A DNA stretch of 64,000 nt from Myoxocephalus aenaeus (GCA_038501785.1 JBAMJR010000085.1:482501-546500), one strand, 5' to 3'. Shown: positions 47,453 through 62,160, counted from the first letter of the stretch. Notes: generated from the letters alone by a model not told the origin. Made by a program: numbers and translations.

Positions 47453-50248
47453 GTAAAGCTCCAACAGAATAGTTTGTTCTTCATGATAATTAGTTGACTT
47501 GATTTCTACATAGTTCTGTCTCTGGTACTGTTAACATGTTACTTAGTATGCTGTGTATTCTACTGTGCTCCGTTTTAGGCCCGCCCCAGGAGAACATGGC
47601 AAACCCTAAAGAGAAAACTCCAATGTGTTTGGTGAATGAGTTAGCCCGTTTCAATAGGATCCAACCACAGTACAAGCTCCTCAATGAGAGAGGCCCTGCA
47701 CATGCTAAGGTAAGGAATGGGGACATGACACTGTGGAGATGAATTGTGCAAGATGAAAAAGGTTTTACTAACTTAAAGAAATCTCTGATTTGTCTTTCAT
47801 CTTTCGTAATACCCATTCATTTTTTTAAATGATTAGTCAGTGAACAGTTCCCTTGTTTAACTTCATTTCATGCTGAGGTAATGCATACTTATTTATGGCA
47901 TTTCCTCCTGTGATGATAACAAAATATATATATTTTCATAATTGCAGCGAATAACTCTATACGCTATAATGCTATACGGGATCCAGAGGGATGTTGGTAA
48001 ATAAATGTAGCTTCTGTCAGGTAATTTCTCTCCCTCTGGGTGTCACTGGTTCAGATCTTCACGGTGCAGCTGACTCTTGGGGAGCAGCTGTGGGAGGCTG
48101 AGGGCACCAGCATAAAAAAGGCCCAGCACTCCACAGCCGACAAAGCGCTGGACGAGAGTGTCCTTCCCAGGCCAGCGCCCCGCTCCCCTAAAGTGGACAT
48201 CAACAGCAACCCAGGTACTGCAACCAGAACAAAATGTCATTGTACTGTTTACTAAGAATGTGTCTGTGAAGGATAACATTTAAATCCACTTGCTACTACC
48301 ATGTTGGGCGCGGAATAGCTGATATTATACAGGTGCAAAATGGCTATTTTAAGTGAGGCAGAATCATTTGGTGAAAGCAACAAAGCAAGTTAATGTCTGT
48401 CATCAGCCCTAAATGCAGAAAGTGTTTTTTCCCAACTGAAATATAGTGCAAATATATATCTAATTTATGTTTAATACTTTTAAAATGGAATGAAATTAGA
48501 ACTACTTGCTTTACTTTGGCAGAGCTTCAGCAGCAGATAACGGATGCTGGCTGTAGATGGGACCTGTTAGGCTTCTCATTAAGGTTGTCAATGTTGACCT
48601 AATTTTTTCAGAGCAAGACAGCTGGTTGTGCCTCCTCTTATTTGTCCTGTATTTGACCTTTTCTGAGTATGTATTATATTTGTAGTAAGATGGTGTTTTT
48701 AATGAGAATTTGCTCTCAAGTTTAACTTTTTTCCTTAATAAGTTACCCGTAAGCATCACACCCAGTTCCCATTTGATGTCAAACTACATTTGTCAGGTAA
48801 TTTACAAAACATTTTCAATCCTCTATAGCTGCCAGTTAAATTCATGAGCATGTTAATGTTTTTTTCCTATGTTATTCTAAATTGAACATGGAGCACTTCA
48901 TTTATTTCGTAGTATCATATTAATGTGGTAAAATATAAGAATTCTGGAGTCTGCTGCTTTAAGATGGACGTCAGTCCAAAGTATCCCAGCATGCATGGAG
49001 CTTGTCAGACAGCACATTTAACAATGACATCTGAAAACAAAATGAAAAGGGTATTCAGAAACCAACACACAATACAACATTTTTTAGTGTAGTTCCAATT
49101 CTTCATTCCCCTCTGACCTCTCTGTGTCATGTAACTGTTCAAGAAAGTATCCAATGGAGGGAGTTATGAGGGGGAGAAAAAACAGCATCAAAGTTCACTT
49201 CAGATATTGCATTTCAAATGCTGTGTTGCATGTTTTTAAATTAACGTTTTAGATAATCTATTGTCAAGAACTGAAGGTCCTTGCATGGACACCACTACCA
49301 GTGAAGTTGCATTAGTGCCCTCTTGTGGTCATCTTTTTTTCTGGAGCTGAGCGTATTAGTGAAATATGGACTGTCCATTCTGAAGGAGAGGGAGAGGCCT
49401 CATGAAGTCAGAGAGCAGTGCTTTCCTTTGGGATGTCACAACATTTCATGTGAGAGTGTAATCATAAGGAAGAGGGCTGAGGTTAAGAGTGAAGGGGGGA
49501 AACGTCACAAAGAATTTGCGTCAAGCATGGTATTAATGAAAAGTTTCAGTATTTTGTTTTTTCACCTGCAGGAGTTTGACTTCCAAGCCACTGGATATAT
49601 TTATTAAAGCCATGTTTAAAACAAAGACTGTACAAACCCACTCAACAAAGCCTAAGTGAAGACTTTTTTTTGTTTTTATCTCTGGCCAAATTAATACCAC
49701 TAGCCCCTCTTACTTCCGCTGCCCTCTTTGGCATTGTAGTAATGAAATACCTTAATGCCAGCTCTTTATTCCTTTAGTTAAGGAAACCATGGATAGGCTA
49801 TGCAACATCAGTGGGAACATTTGGGATTAGCTTTGCACGCATCATACTCCGTCAGAGAGGTCAAAAAGTTCTCCAGTTTCTAGGTCGTATCCAGACATCC
49901 TCTTATGTTAAGATTTTAATCAGAATACAACTCTAAAAATCGGTTGGTGCTCATGTGATATATTCTAAAAACTGAATTTGGAGCTTCAGTTTTATTTGCT
50001 GATGTCAGATGGAAATATTTAATTAATTATTTGGACAATGCTTGGTATTTAATGTTTCAAACAGCTTTTCTTTGGCTTGGTTTTAATCGTTCATATTTAC
50101 TGTCATATACAGGCAGTATAACACCCACGGTGGAGCTGAATGGTCTGGCCATGAAGAGAGGAGAGCCAGCTATCTACAGGCCCTTGGACCCTACACCCAC
50201 GCCCAACTACAGAGCCAACTACAACTTCAGAGGGATGTTCAACCAAAG
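47257..50248 (+). CDS. stau2: Staufen-2, N-terminal part (four coding exons; gene continues beyond the window)
   Basis: Staufen-2 binds structured, double-stranded regions of mRNA and moves transcripts along microtubules, notably in neurons and oocytes. Exons 47,257-47,452, 47,579-47,709, 48,055-48,214 and 50,113-50,248 join in phase to 207 residues plus two bases. After a Pro/Ala/Gly-rich N-terminus of 71 residues comes MANPKEKTPMCLVNELARFN, the start of the familiar human STAU2 isoform. The first dsRBD follows (through QLWEAEGTSIKKAQHSTADK), then ITPTVELNGLAMKRGEPAIY, ANYNFRGMFNQ and the start of dsRBD2. The next exon (human RYHCPVPKIFYVQL) was not found, so it is probably past 64,000. MAQVKVQT at the upstream start resembles the Staufen-1 start MSQVQVQVQ. 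Confidence 0.95.
47579..47709 (+). CDS. stau2: stau2 second coding exon (internal ATG at 47,596)
   Basis: Acceptor ctccgttttag, donor gtaagg, 131 bp. The ATG at 47,596 (context gaacATGG) starts the sequence matching human STAU2 MANPKEKTP; it is residue 72 of the longer reading. Encodes the first part of dsRBD1. Confidence 0.96.
48055..48214 (+). CDS. stau2: stau2 third coding exon (rest of dsRBD1)
   Basis: Acceptor tcactggttcag, donor gtactg, 160 bp, leaving in phase 1. Encodes IFTVQLTLGEQLWEAEG and the KKAQHSTADKAL helix of the dsRNA-binding domain, then a Pro-rich linker. Confidence 0.96.
48215..50112 (+). other. stau2: stau2 intron
   Basis: About 1.9 kb, AT-rich, with no gene or recognised element. 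Confidence 0.85.
50113..50248 (+). CDS. stau2: stau2 fourth coding exon
   Basis: Acceptor tactgtcatatacag, donor gtgagc, 136 bp, leaving in phase 2 inside the Arg codon of FNQR. The segment ITPTVELNGLAMKRGEPAIY matches human STAU2 and is close to STAU1 SITPTVELNALCMK. Confidence 0.97.
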
Positions 50249-53200
50249 GTGAGCTCAAACTGAACTAACAATTTCAGTCCCAAAGCTGTGTATTGACACT
50301 TATTGTCTCAACAATGGGGGGAGGTATCATGATGAGCTATTCCAATGAAATAAAATCCAGTGTATTTTTTGTTAACTCATTCTTTAAACTAGTCACTGCC
50401 CCATATTTTGTATTCTTCTTTTGGTTCTCTAACTATTTCCACTCTTATGTGGATATATCTGCAAATACAATTTTAAATAAACAATCGACCAATAGATATT
50501 TCCTTATTCCTCCTCTAACAAGATTTTTCCACTGACGCATCATTTGTTGGTAATTAAGTTCAACACAGCCTGGTAATTCACCTGGATCTCAGCTGGCTAA
50601 ACATGTAATTCACATTCAGTGCAGTTCGGCGGCAACATATTCATACACATAACAACACCTGTACTCTGTGATCACCTATATTGGAGTTCAATGCTGAAAC
50701 TAAAAAATTTGCTTCAGAGAGGAGGGAAGTTAGTTGTCTTGTTCACATTACTAGCAAACACCACATGACTATCAAATGGAATCATGTTGTTGTTTTGTGA
50801 AAGCTTTATTTTCTCATTCCGAGAGAGACACAAGTGTTCTTTGTATTTAACCACTTTGGAAAAGCTTCATTTTGGGCTTAATTTGTGGAATGAACATGTG
50901 GCTAAAATGCTGTGTAAAAAGTTAACTTTGAGATGTATCTGACTTAGTGTGGACATGCTCTTGATATATGGATGGCCTCAAACTGCATAGTCTCTTTGAT
51001 CCCACTGGCTCAGATGTGTGGCAGACGTGGACCTCCACTCCATATGTTTTCTGCACTGATGAATGTAGTGCCCTCATGGGGTCCCTTTTCACTCTGTCTT
51101 TGTCAACCTTCTTTCTTCCCTGCATTTCCTTTTGCTTTACGGGAGCCATCCAGCCATTTCCAAAACTCCATAAAAAATGCCACAGAGGTGCAATTAATGA
51201 TCACCTCTCCCTCGGTGAGAGAATGTTATGTGGAAAGTGTTTGACTTGCCTGACATCAAATCCAGATACACTGTGATACTCTCAGTTCAGAAAGGGCAGG
51301 CTGCCACTTTTTGGGTTTACTAGACAATATCCAGAAATTCATTAACCAAGAGAGGAACAAAACATTAGAAATTGGTCCTATGTTTAAAAGGCAAGGCATA
51401 CATGTCTGAGTTGTATGTCTTTAAATAGTAGGCTTTTCCCTTTATGACCCTGGCATGTCAGATCTTTGTAAATATTTAACCATAGTAGTTTATGATGTTA
51501 TTGATGTTCTTAATATAATGATATCATTTAAAATACAGAAGCAAGGTGACATAAGTTATGTGGCTCCAGAGCGCACACCCCGTTCCTCCAGGATAGTTTG
51601 ATATGCATCGGGTCATTTTCAGGATTCCCTCCAGATGGCAGTGTTCCCTCATTTAAAGAATCCTGAAGCACTGCTTTTATAAGGTGATTGAGCACCCATT
51701 TTGTAACAGGCAAGGTAGGAATGTGGTGAATTAATATAGGTTTTCATAGGTACAGATCTCTGCAGTGTAATCTTTAGTGTTTTCTGTGCAATGCGTTTCC
51801 TATTAAGGCACTACACATAGAAAACCGTAACGGAGAAGAGAACCTGTCTGTTTTGCTTGCTGCATAAAGTTTGGCTCATTAAAAGCCGATGGTAAGGTAT
51901 TCTGATGCCAAAAGTGTGGGATTTATTTTTTTAAATGTGGATCCATTGCCAGAAAAAGTCAGTGATTCAGTCGCAGTGTTGGGTAACTGAGTGTAATAGT
52001 CAGCAGACAGTCTAGCATCTGGCTCACATCTTCTCCTATTTGATCCACGCAGGAACAAACAGGAGGGGAAAGACAAATGTCTGTGGGGTAGAGGAGAAAA
52101 TCTGTTTCCCAGCATCTGTCTGTCAATGTCATATGTCACAGGGATGAGTTTCTTAGAGACGGCTGTATCTATCCCTCATGGTCTGTTTTGTTTTCTTATG
52201 CCGTTGTGTAAGGAAGAGAGTGGGTGAGGGGATGTGTGCGTCTGAAGCACAGAGAAGACATGGGAGTATATATTATCCCAAGGTCACTTATGTTTTCATT
52301 AGGTCTCTTTCTTTCAGTGTAGTCGAGCCCTGGATTAATGAAAGCGAGACCTTCTGAATATGAATTCTCTTCATCAGATGACTGACTATGTGGCGGAGTG
52401 ACGGGCCATATTCACAATCTGTCACCTTAATGATGCTGCGGGGAAACGAAGGTTTCTATATGCCCATGTCCTTACCTATTATGATGAATAAGAGTGATCC
52501 GGAGTCATGTTGATGGAAAATCTTACCATTAAAAGGGCAGCTTGGCTCTGATCCATCAGCGCTCTAATCACCACCAAGACCAGTATTGATTCATTCAGAA
52601 AGTGCCCTGATGAGAAAAGATGGCAATAATATGAAATGTGCATTTATCAGCGTCTTAATGAATCTTATTTATGGTGAAGGGCCTGTGCATAATTTCTTAC
52701 CATCCAAATCCACCTTTTAAATCATGGATTCATCTCTGTTATCCTGCTGTCATAACCACAGCATTGTTAATTCTGAAATACTGAACGCACTCTGACGTGT
52801 TTATCATCTTATTCTATCAGTGACTCAGCTGCTGTGAAACATTATATGGAAATTTAGCCCAACTGATTCAATCGTTGAATCAGGAAATATATTTTTGTTA
52901 TCAAGGAATATATGACGTCAACCTTTTTCATGCACAATCCCCGACTCGCATGTTATCATTGCAACACCTGATTCCAGTGACTCATACTGGCCTCCTCCAG
53001 TCTGTCCACGGCACTCCCAGCTTTCCGCCTGCTGCTGCGGTCCCGGGGGGGGGGCCGGGGTCGCCTGCATCCTGAGTTGGAATTTGGATAGGACTTTCCC
53101 TGTTTTGAGCAAAGCGGAGCAGTCAGAAGCCGCCCGCCTCCACCCAGCCCTCATTTGGTTAGGATACTAACATCATGCTCTTTGGAAGAACTTGCGGTAC

Positions 53201-53570
53201 TTTGCCTGCTGTGATGATGATGATGATGATGATGGTGATGATGGTATTCAGATACTGAGCTGGCCGTTACTGCTTTCTCTGTCGGAAACGGAGAGGAAGA
53301 GCGGGGTCACCTGGGCTGCAGAACTTTCGGTTGTATCGGCCTGTCTGGAATTTTACACCAATTGAAGCGTAAATAGGTTTTTGTTTTGTATTTATTTTTA
53401 AAGCTTTATATATTAGCCGGAAAAATGACTATTTGTTAAGGTGTCGTTCGTAATGATGAACCCACATGGAATTATCACCAAACTCGGCTGGCTCGGTTCT
53501 ACGAAGCATTTTTGGCATCTTCCAGATCGTAGATTTGATGTTTCGGCCAATATCTTTACTGTTTCGTTTC

Positions 53571-53683
<113 letters not shown>

Positions 53684-53806
53684 TATCAACCTTGTTTCCT
53701 GCCCCAGCAGGAAGCTGATCTCACTGAAATGCTAATAAACCCGCTGTACGATACCTGCCCAGCAAGCGGCAGACAGACACAGTTAGCGATTAGCTGGTGA
53801 ACATAG

Positions 53807-54909
53807 TGGGTGCATCCCAAGTCTCTTAATTGCATCCACGTTTCCCGTCACATGCGTCTTTTCCTTGCGTCTCTCCATGCATCCCTGGAGGGACTAGGAA
53901 ACCATGCGAGGAGAGTGGAAACAAGGAAATATGTTTTAAGAGAAATGAGACGTCCCTTCCTCTGTAGCGTCACGTGAAGCGACATCTGTTTCTGATGACG
54001 GCGGCCGCTGATCGGTCGGCTTTAACAGCTGGAGAGACTTTTGACGGAGTTTGTGTCTGCACACATACATCACTGTTCTTATACTAATAAAGACACAGTT
54101 ATCATCTATGCCAGAGGAGAGATGTTGTCTCTCTGTAGCCCGTTACCTGTTAAACAAACTGCATTGAGTATTTATACACAGTGTGTGGTATTTATACTGT
54201 GTTCTCTGTCCTGCTTATAAGTGCAGGACCCATTTCTACCGGCGAAATGCGTTTGTCTTATTTATTAATTATTTGAGTCTGTATGTTTTGATTGTGAGGT
54301 CATTATTAAATACCCCAGAATATGATTTATGATTTCTCCTGAAACGGCTTTAATTTATTAGACTGGGAGGGAAATTGAAACGACAAAACTCATCAAACCT
54401 GATGCTCAGGAATGATCAGCCTCGCGTGACTGAATAGAAATGACGACAAATGATGTAAAAAGTGTTTCTTGCTGACAAACTCTCCCACTCTCGCTGACTT
54501 TAATTGAATCCATAATAAAAGTTATTGAGGGGAAATAACAGATCATGAAAAGACAATTGTTCCAAATGGTGAATCAGAAAACAAATGAAATATGTAATTT
54601 GAGTTTAATCTGTGATCTGTTTTCACTCTGGTATGAAACTCCAGTGATGTTGAGAAAATCAGATGAGTCCGATCGGCTGCAGCGTCCAATCAAATAACTG
54701 ATGAGCGATGAGGGGGCGTGTCGACCGTGGAAATGCGCCCTGGAAGCCCGCTCTCGAGCATCCTCGCTCATGGCTCCTCCGAGATCATTCCTCGCTCCTC
54801 GGAGCAGAAAAAAGAGCTTTGGGACGGCCGTCAATATGGCGCCGCAGAACCACTCCGGGTTCAAGCAAGGAGCGAGGAAATTACAAATAAGAGACTTTGG
54901 ATGTACCCA
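53807..54909. mobile_element. Non-autonomous DNA transposon with terminal inverted repeats
   Basis: The left end TGGGTGCATCCCAAGTCTCT matches the right end read inward (TGGGTACATCCAAAGTCTCT) with 3 differences in 20, and TTA follows on both sides. The right half (cgagcatcctcgctc, ccgtggaaatgcgccctgga) resembles a fish MITE-like family I recall. No target duplication is clear and no transposase is present, so the superfamily is not assigned. Confidence 0.7.
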
Positions 54910-57900
54910 ATTTCAGCTAAAGAGACAGATATCGCACTCAGGAGTTGGTGGAGACCAAACTAGAGGTCAAAAGAGAATATTAAATGTTAGCCTTAGCCGC
55001 GTGAGGTGGCCAGAGACGTGAAACCAAATGTATTTTAATGTTCTTCGGTGTCACGTAAATAGGAAAGTGTTTGCCAACACTTTGGCGATGTAAGTAGAAA
55101 GTGTGTCAATATTGTGTTTTCAGTTTATCAACTTAGCCCAGAGTGACCAAAAAGTTAAATAATGGAGATTTGAAATAAATAAATCTAAATGAATCACCAG
55201 TTAGGGTTAAGGCTTTTAATATTGAAAGTGAGCAAAAATCGGAGTTACAAATATAAAAAAATGTAATTTAGATTTTGCTTCTCAAACACTCTGTAGATGA
55301 CTATTATTTGTCTTTATGATACGCAGCTTATATGCATTTCCTCCCTATTAGTTTTATAATGTTACCAGAGGCAGTTGATATACAAGAGAACTTCATCTAC
55401 AGTACAATGTCTTCTAGTGGCAGAAAACAAATACTCTTCTATTCACAGATTTACTATCGTATAAACTATCATGCTCTTTTTGAGAAATACTGTATTTTTT
55501 CAAGGAATGGCAGGTAAAACCTACAACAATGTAAATGTAGCATTATATATGGATATCAATAGCATGAAATACTAGAGTGCTGAGCTTGGCTTTTAATTTT
55601 TGATTCTATACTTAAATGTGCATAACTGTGTCCTTGCAAAATCAAGCCGATATGCCTTGGTGATGCTGTGTGTATGTGTATATGCTCATGTAAGAAATAT
55701 AAAGAGACAGTTGCCATGGAAAGATAATTATGCTTGAAAGATGTCTACCCTTCTCACACAAAGAGCACACACACATTCACAGACGCACATTCACAGGTGT
55801 ATTTTGTCATCTACATCTCTAATTGGGCCAACCCGGCTCGCTGAAAAGGCAAATCTGCCCACGAGCGCTTTTCTATATTCAACATTTCCTCTCATCCTAT
55901 CCTACGTGGACGTATCGGATATCCTCTGAGGTCCTCTTCACACACACACGGTCGCCATTTTTTTTTCTCGCTCACTTGCTCCCACTCAAGTAAATTCTTT
56001 TCATACGGCCTACTGGCCTGTTGGGCCTTAGTATCTCAAATAGCCTCAACGGGACGCTGTGTGCTCTTTTGTCCACTCGGACATTCCACAGATAGGATTT
56101 CTCTTACTCTTATCCATCGCATCATCACTGCTGTCCAAAACAAAAACAAAAGAGAGCTGCCAAAGCCCACAAGGTGCATTTATTGCATTATGTTTATTTA
56201 ATTTCTTTTCCAAATCATCATTGATCTTTGAAGATCAGTAAATCAGAGGCATTCACTCAGACAGTTCATAAATTTCCATGGGCGACATGCCAGAACAAAG
56301 GACAATCCGTCCAAATTGTAAAAATGGGTGTAAACTCATAAAGCAGCGTTTTATAGAGGAGACTAGGGGGGTGGAGGAGGGGAATACAGGTCCAACATAA
56401 ACAAATGCTTGGAATGATTTGTGCTCAACAGACTCGATGACAAAGAAGTCTGGTCTGTCCTTTCATCTTCTCTCCTCTGAGTGGAGTTTTGTGTTGTCTA
56501 TCGCTGCGTGTCCTCCTCTTTTGCCTTGATGTATTGAATGTTAAAACGAACCCGAGACCACTATGTACAAAGCAGGTTACGTCAGTAGAAATACCTTTTG
56601 TGATTCTGCCTATCGGTATGTTTCGCAGGCAGAGTCGGGCGACTTCAGTGACCTTCCTCGGCAAGAACTTGCTTCAGTATTTTCATACAAATACACACCA
56701 CGTGTACCTTTTCCCAGGACATTGCACCCTTCTCTAGTTATCAAGGTCATTTTTGTCATGGCTCAATGGCTGTTAAGGGCATGTCATCTTGTTGGACCAC
56801 GGCACTTTTCTATTTCTTCTGTGAAATTTCCAGATTCCACAGATACTCCGATAGTGGTTTGTGATCTCACTTCAACTCTCCCTACAATTTTATTTCATCC
56901 CTTATGTGCAATTTATCCTACATGCCCATTCTTCTCCTATATATATGTGCAATGTGTGGGTGCAATGCAATTTCATTTTTGCTGTGCACTCGCTCTCAAT
57001 AGAAAATGATAGTTCATCTTTAATCTTATGCATTGCCACCCAGGATGTTGATGCATAGAAGCATCATGCTGCACATTTAAGTCTTTCATACCGTTACAAA
57101 GAAATCTCTGAACAGGCCTTTTTCTGTCTGTATTCGTTTTCCTCTACAATTGGGCACTCCGGTGTTTGTATTTGTAATTGTGTTGAACTCTCTCCACCTC
57201 AGTTGAGAGTTTTACCTACATAACAATCAATAATCGCTCTCCTGTGGTTGGATGTGTAACACAAAGATTTAATGAGGAATACAGAAATATCACAAATCTA
57301 TTACAACTTTACACTTTGTTTACTTTGAATCTTCCCAGCGTTAGACACACCGTTGGATAAGATGTCTCTTACAGTGCCATACAACTGTTAGCGGACCCGT
57401 CTTCCTGCATCATTTTAAAACCTTTCGATGCAGGGAAAGTCAAAACAGAGTTTGTTCTGTTAAGTGATGCTGCACTTCTTCTTTGGTGGTCCTACCACTT
57501 GAGAGCCTACCAGGAAAAACAGGGGAATCTAAGCAACTGTATTTTGCATCATGTAATTGGTTCGCTCTCAGCACAAGCAAACCACACTTCAGCTCATAAA
57601 TGCACAGAGTAAGGGTGTCAGTGTTCTTGTTTGTTTCAACGCCAGTGTTCGAACCTGACCTCGAATGATTCAAAGTAAAGAGAATTGCACCAAATTAACT
57701 AGAATGTCCACTTTCTTGATAAATTAGCCAATTGGCTGATTCTTAAGTCGCAGAATATTGTATTTCATATGTAAGCGGTTCCCAGAAGATTATACAAACA
57801 CTATAGCAGTTACATATTAGGATGTGCATTCTTCTCTGCTACACATTCAATCTGGACAACAGACAATTAAGAAGAAACATTTATCAGTCAGTAAATAATG

Positions 57901-60900
57901 TCGCCTGAGAGATGCCTGACGAAGGAAAATCAGAAAGGCTTGCATAGAAACCAAGTCACAACAATTTGGCCAGAACAAATTCATGTTATTTCTTTTTTTA
58001 GAAAATGGTACAAGACATTTTCTTTCACAAAGCTATTAATTTTCATCTCTTAATGACAATGAACATAACACAGCAGGTCACAGTGCAATATTCTTAATGA
58101 GGACAGCAGGGTTTGATTTTAGACTGATCCCCTGCCAGCCATTCCTCTCAGCCAGCCAAGTCTTAAAAGTTGGCACTAGAAGGGCATGAGGGTTAAGAAG
58201 TGTGTTTTTTATTTTTTTTGCTATGTCACATAAATGCACACATGGTGTAATTGCGTTGCACTCACTGGCAAGTTTTCTATTACTTACTGATTTTCTGTGC
58301 TTAAGGAGTTAGAATTATTCACGCAATGCCTGTTTTCAGTCCTTTTTTGCTTTTATTACTGGCATTACATCAGCCCTTTTTTCCCAAATCTAAGCCTCTT
58401 TGCATATACTTTCTTGTGCTACCTGCCAGTTACAATGCTGTTAAGCTATCGTGTTTGGAAACAATACTTGATTTACATCCCTGACTCAGCAATAAAGTGT
58501 GACAGGAGAGTCGGGGTTAGTTTACATGGGGCCGTGACATCCCGTGAGCCAGGCATGGAAGGAGGGCCCGCTGATTACAGAGCTCGCACAAAGACGGCTT
58601 TAATCTCTTGTTCAAAATTGAAACCACAACAAACAGTAAAAACAATGAACACTGTCAGATTGGACAGTTTAATTAAGATGGGTTATGAAACCTCTGTTTT
58701 ATAAACTACGTCTGTTAGCAATTCTTGATGAAAAGCTGTTGTCGGTAAAGGCAGTGATATGAGTAGTCTGTATGAGACACCAGCTGGCCACTGCACCGAG
58801 ACACAGCAGTATGTTACACAGGGGGGATATGAGGTAAGAAAAGACATTGCTCCCATGACGGACTTAAATTAAAGAAGGTTTGGTGATATTAAACGATAAA
58901 ACAAGAGCTGCATGTACCCGGTTGAAAGCCTTGGATGGTGAGCCAACACACAAATTGACATCACGTTGACACTTTTAGCATTTTGCACCCAACTGATGCG
59001 GTGTGTGTTGATAACAATGTCCATTTGAACGTTCAAAGTTTTTATACTGAGCCTCCGCCACAAGATTCACATCCCAACGCTCCAACACAGAAACCATTTA
59101 CATTCTCCACCTTCACATTTCATAAGTGTAACATCTCTGAGTCAAAGCGTAGGTTTTGTTTGTTTATAGTTTATGAGTTGTCACACACTCATAAGTCAAG
59201 TTGTGTGAGTGTGTGCACCGTTGACCAAGTGCCACTATAAAGGCTCTTGGAGTGCAATGGAGACAATGTCCTCTGAACTAAAGCTCCCAAAACCTTTGCA
59301 GACTGAAAAAACGTGATACTAGCAGGTCTCATCAGGCTAAAGGGCCAACGAAGGACACATATAATTTAGGCACACACTTGATTTCATTCCACTGATGTCG
59401 TATTCAAATGATCAAGCAAAAAACGTAAAACAACACTTAAAATAGTCATCAAATGTGATACTGATCCTTTCAATTTTGGCATCATGCTTAGAAATATGTT
59501 CCGTTTGTTTCAGTCCCATTAGTTTATTTTATTTTAAACATTCCATTTTAGTTGTGAAGACTCTGGATGAGCCATTAGTGGGGTGAAACAACCATAAGTT
59601 GTCTTTGTGTGTTTCTTACTGCTTAATTAGCAATGACCTCAAATACATAATTTCATGCGAACCCACAGCTCTGCCATCGCAGTGAAGGTTTCTAACCTTT
59701 TGAGCACGATGTTAACTTGACCATATGGACTGCTTTCTAAAACCACTGAGGATTTGTTTTTACATTAGCAATTGCGTGAGGCAGAAGGGGAGGAAAGCAA
59801 TCAATGATGGACACAGGGAATGAAGTACGGAAGTGGGTGGGAGAGAAAACAACAAGTAAAAGTCTTACAACAGATTGGAAGAAAGTGCAGCTGGTGGACG
59901 AGTGAGCCTGTCCAAGTTTTTGCATTCTTTTCTCCCCCCAAATATCTGTCACCCTTTTAATCACGGCATAGCCACGTAGCCCTTTACAAGGCTCTGAGTC
60001 AGTTGTGTGTGTATAATTGTGGGTTAATCCATACTAAACTATTTGTATTTGCATGTGTGGCCAGTAGTTCTCTGTCATTCCTAAAGACAAAGTGTCCAAT
60101 CCCTCATTCATGTCTTATTTGTCCGTGTTTGGCCCACTTTGTCCTGTCTGCTGTAGTTGAATACATGTGTTCCCATCCTTCAAGAAGCTTTTCACCGCTG
60201 GGAAGATGGTTTCATTAAACTAGGATGCAGTAGAAAAGCACACATGTTTTTTTCAGTTAGTGTGGCATGACGAGCAAAAACAGAAATGGGGGCTTGATTT
60301 TTTTGTTTTAAACGGCAGAGAGGAGTAAACCATCATAGCACAAGCAGGTAAGACATAATCAAAAGAACCCGACAACACAGACCAACCAAAATGAGTATAT
60401 TGTCACAGCAGCAGTCGAAGGCAGTCGCAAAATATATGCAGAAATCAGCAACAAACTATCCTACTCTACTATTAAAGTAAGAGCCCAACCATACAAAGAT
60501 CACCCACATATTATATATCGTTGTGCTACATTATCAAATCCAGAAGGCTCATATAGATCAAAAACAGTCTTTCATAGGGTAATGAGCATTTTATTTCATT
60601 TCTAATGACTAATGAGTAGTTTAGGTGACCACTAATGGGGTTTCTAACTACCACTTGTTGACTGGGATGATTACGGGAAGCAATATTTTCTAAACATAAT
60701 TTAATGTGTTCTCATGGGCAAAATGGCAGGTTTATGACTAAAAGGAAGTGCTGCATTTGGTTTTCATTTCTGCGGTCTGCACAAGTTTGCAAGCTAAAGC
60801 TGTTGAAGTTTGCACTGCCTTCTCTAGACTACCATCTGCAACTGGTCACGGTCATGTGTTAAGTTATAGGCCAAATATTTTCAGTTAACTTCATCAAACT

Positions 60901-61997
60901 ACACAAGCATCACTGTGTTTGTATTTTGTTTCTTAATTTTATTAAATTCATCTGGCGTGGTCACTATTGAACCGTTGTGCATCACTGTAAATGATGCAAC
61001 ATTTCTCTTGTGGTACATGTGACCATGGTGCTTTCCTGTGTGTGTGAGCTGTGTTTTTTTGACATTATACATATAGAATGGTGACATGATGTACCTGTCT
61101 CTTGGTATAGTATATATATTACTTGTGGGTTATGGGGAAAAAAGTGGCTTTATCTGGTGCTTTTAATGTTCCAATGTACTATAGATGGTGGTTGAGAGGT
61201 AACACATGCCGTGTAACAGTGTAAATGTAACACATGCAGTGAGGGATAATCAGCTTTTTCTACACCGGCAATCAGAAAGGAAATAGTTTTCCATGCCAGA
61301 GAAGGAAATAGTTTCCAGGCGAAATGTCACCCTGTCATTTAATAATTGCAATGCCATATCTCTCATTTCCCAGTATTTAACGGTGTGTGGGCTCAAAACC
61401 TCCGATGTCTCTGAATGGGTCTGTGTGTGCTCACACATGAGTCTTTGAACGATTAAAGATGAAACAGTAACCTTAACTAATGCTGGCCACATTAAAGAGA
61501 CCTGCAGGGAAGCTTTGTTCCTCAAAGTCAAATGCATTACTCACTGCTAAACGCAGATGAGTTATCATTTGATTGAGTTGTGGTATCAGTTGTTGTTTTT
61601 CTTTTCCCTGAGTCACAGCAGATACACACACACGAACACACGAACACACACACTAACACTAACATTAACACGAACATTAACATTCACATCATCACACAGA
61701 CACAGTGGTGTTTTTTCTTCTTTCCCTTTCAGCGGTCTCCACACCCTCCCTACAGGTGTCCTGGTCCAATTCCCTCTCTGTAGTAATAATAATAACAAAA
61801 ATAATAGTTGATAACACAGAACAGGCAGATATCCAGCCAACATGTGCTGATTTTTGTACTGGCCAGAGAGCGCTGACGTGATTTTCCTGCCTTTTTTTTG
61901 TTTGCATGATTTTGACGTGTGTGCGTGTGCTCGCCTGTGTGTAAGCCACTACTTTCCCACGTTGTGGAGTAGGGTCTCCCACAGGCCTCCCTCCATG

Positions 61998-62067
61998 TCT
62001 CTCTCTCTCTCTCTCTCTCTCTCCCTCTCTTTCTCCCTCTCTTTCTCCCTTTCTCTCTCTCTTTCTC

Positions 62068-62160
<93 letters not shown>

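Noticed and set aside
57640..57660. A GTTCGAACC motif resembling a tRNA B box
   Set aside because: No A box at the right distance and no tRNA-like arms around it.
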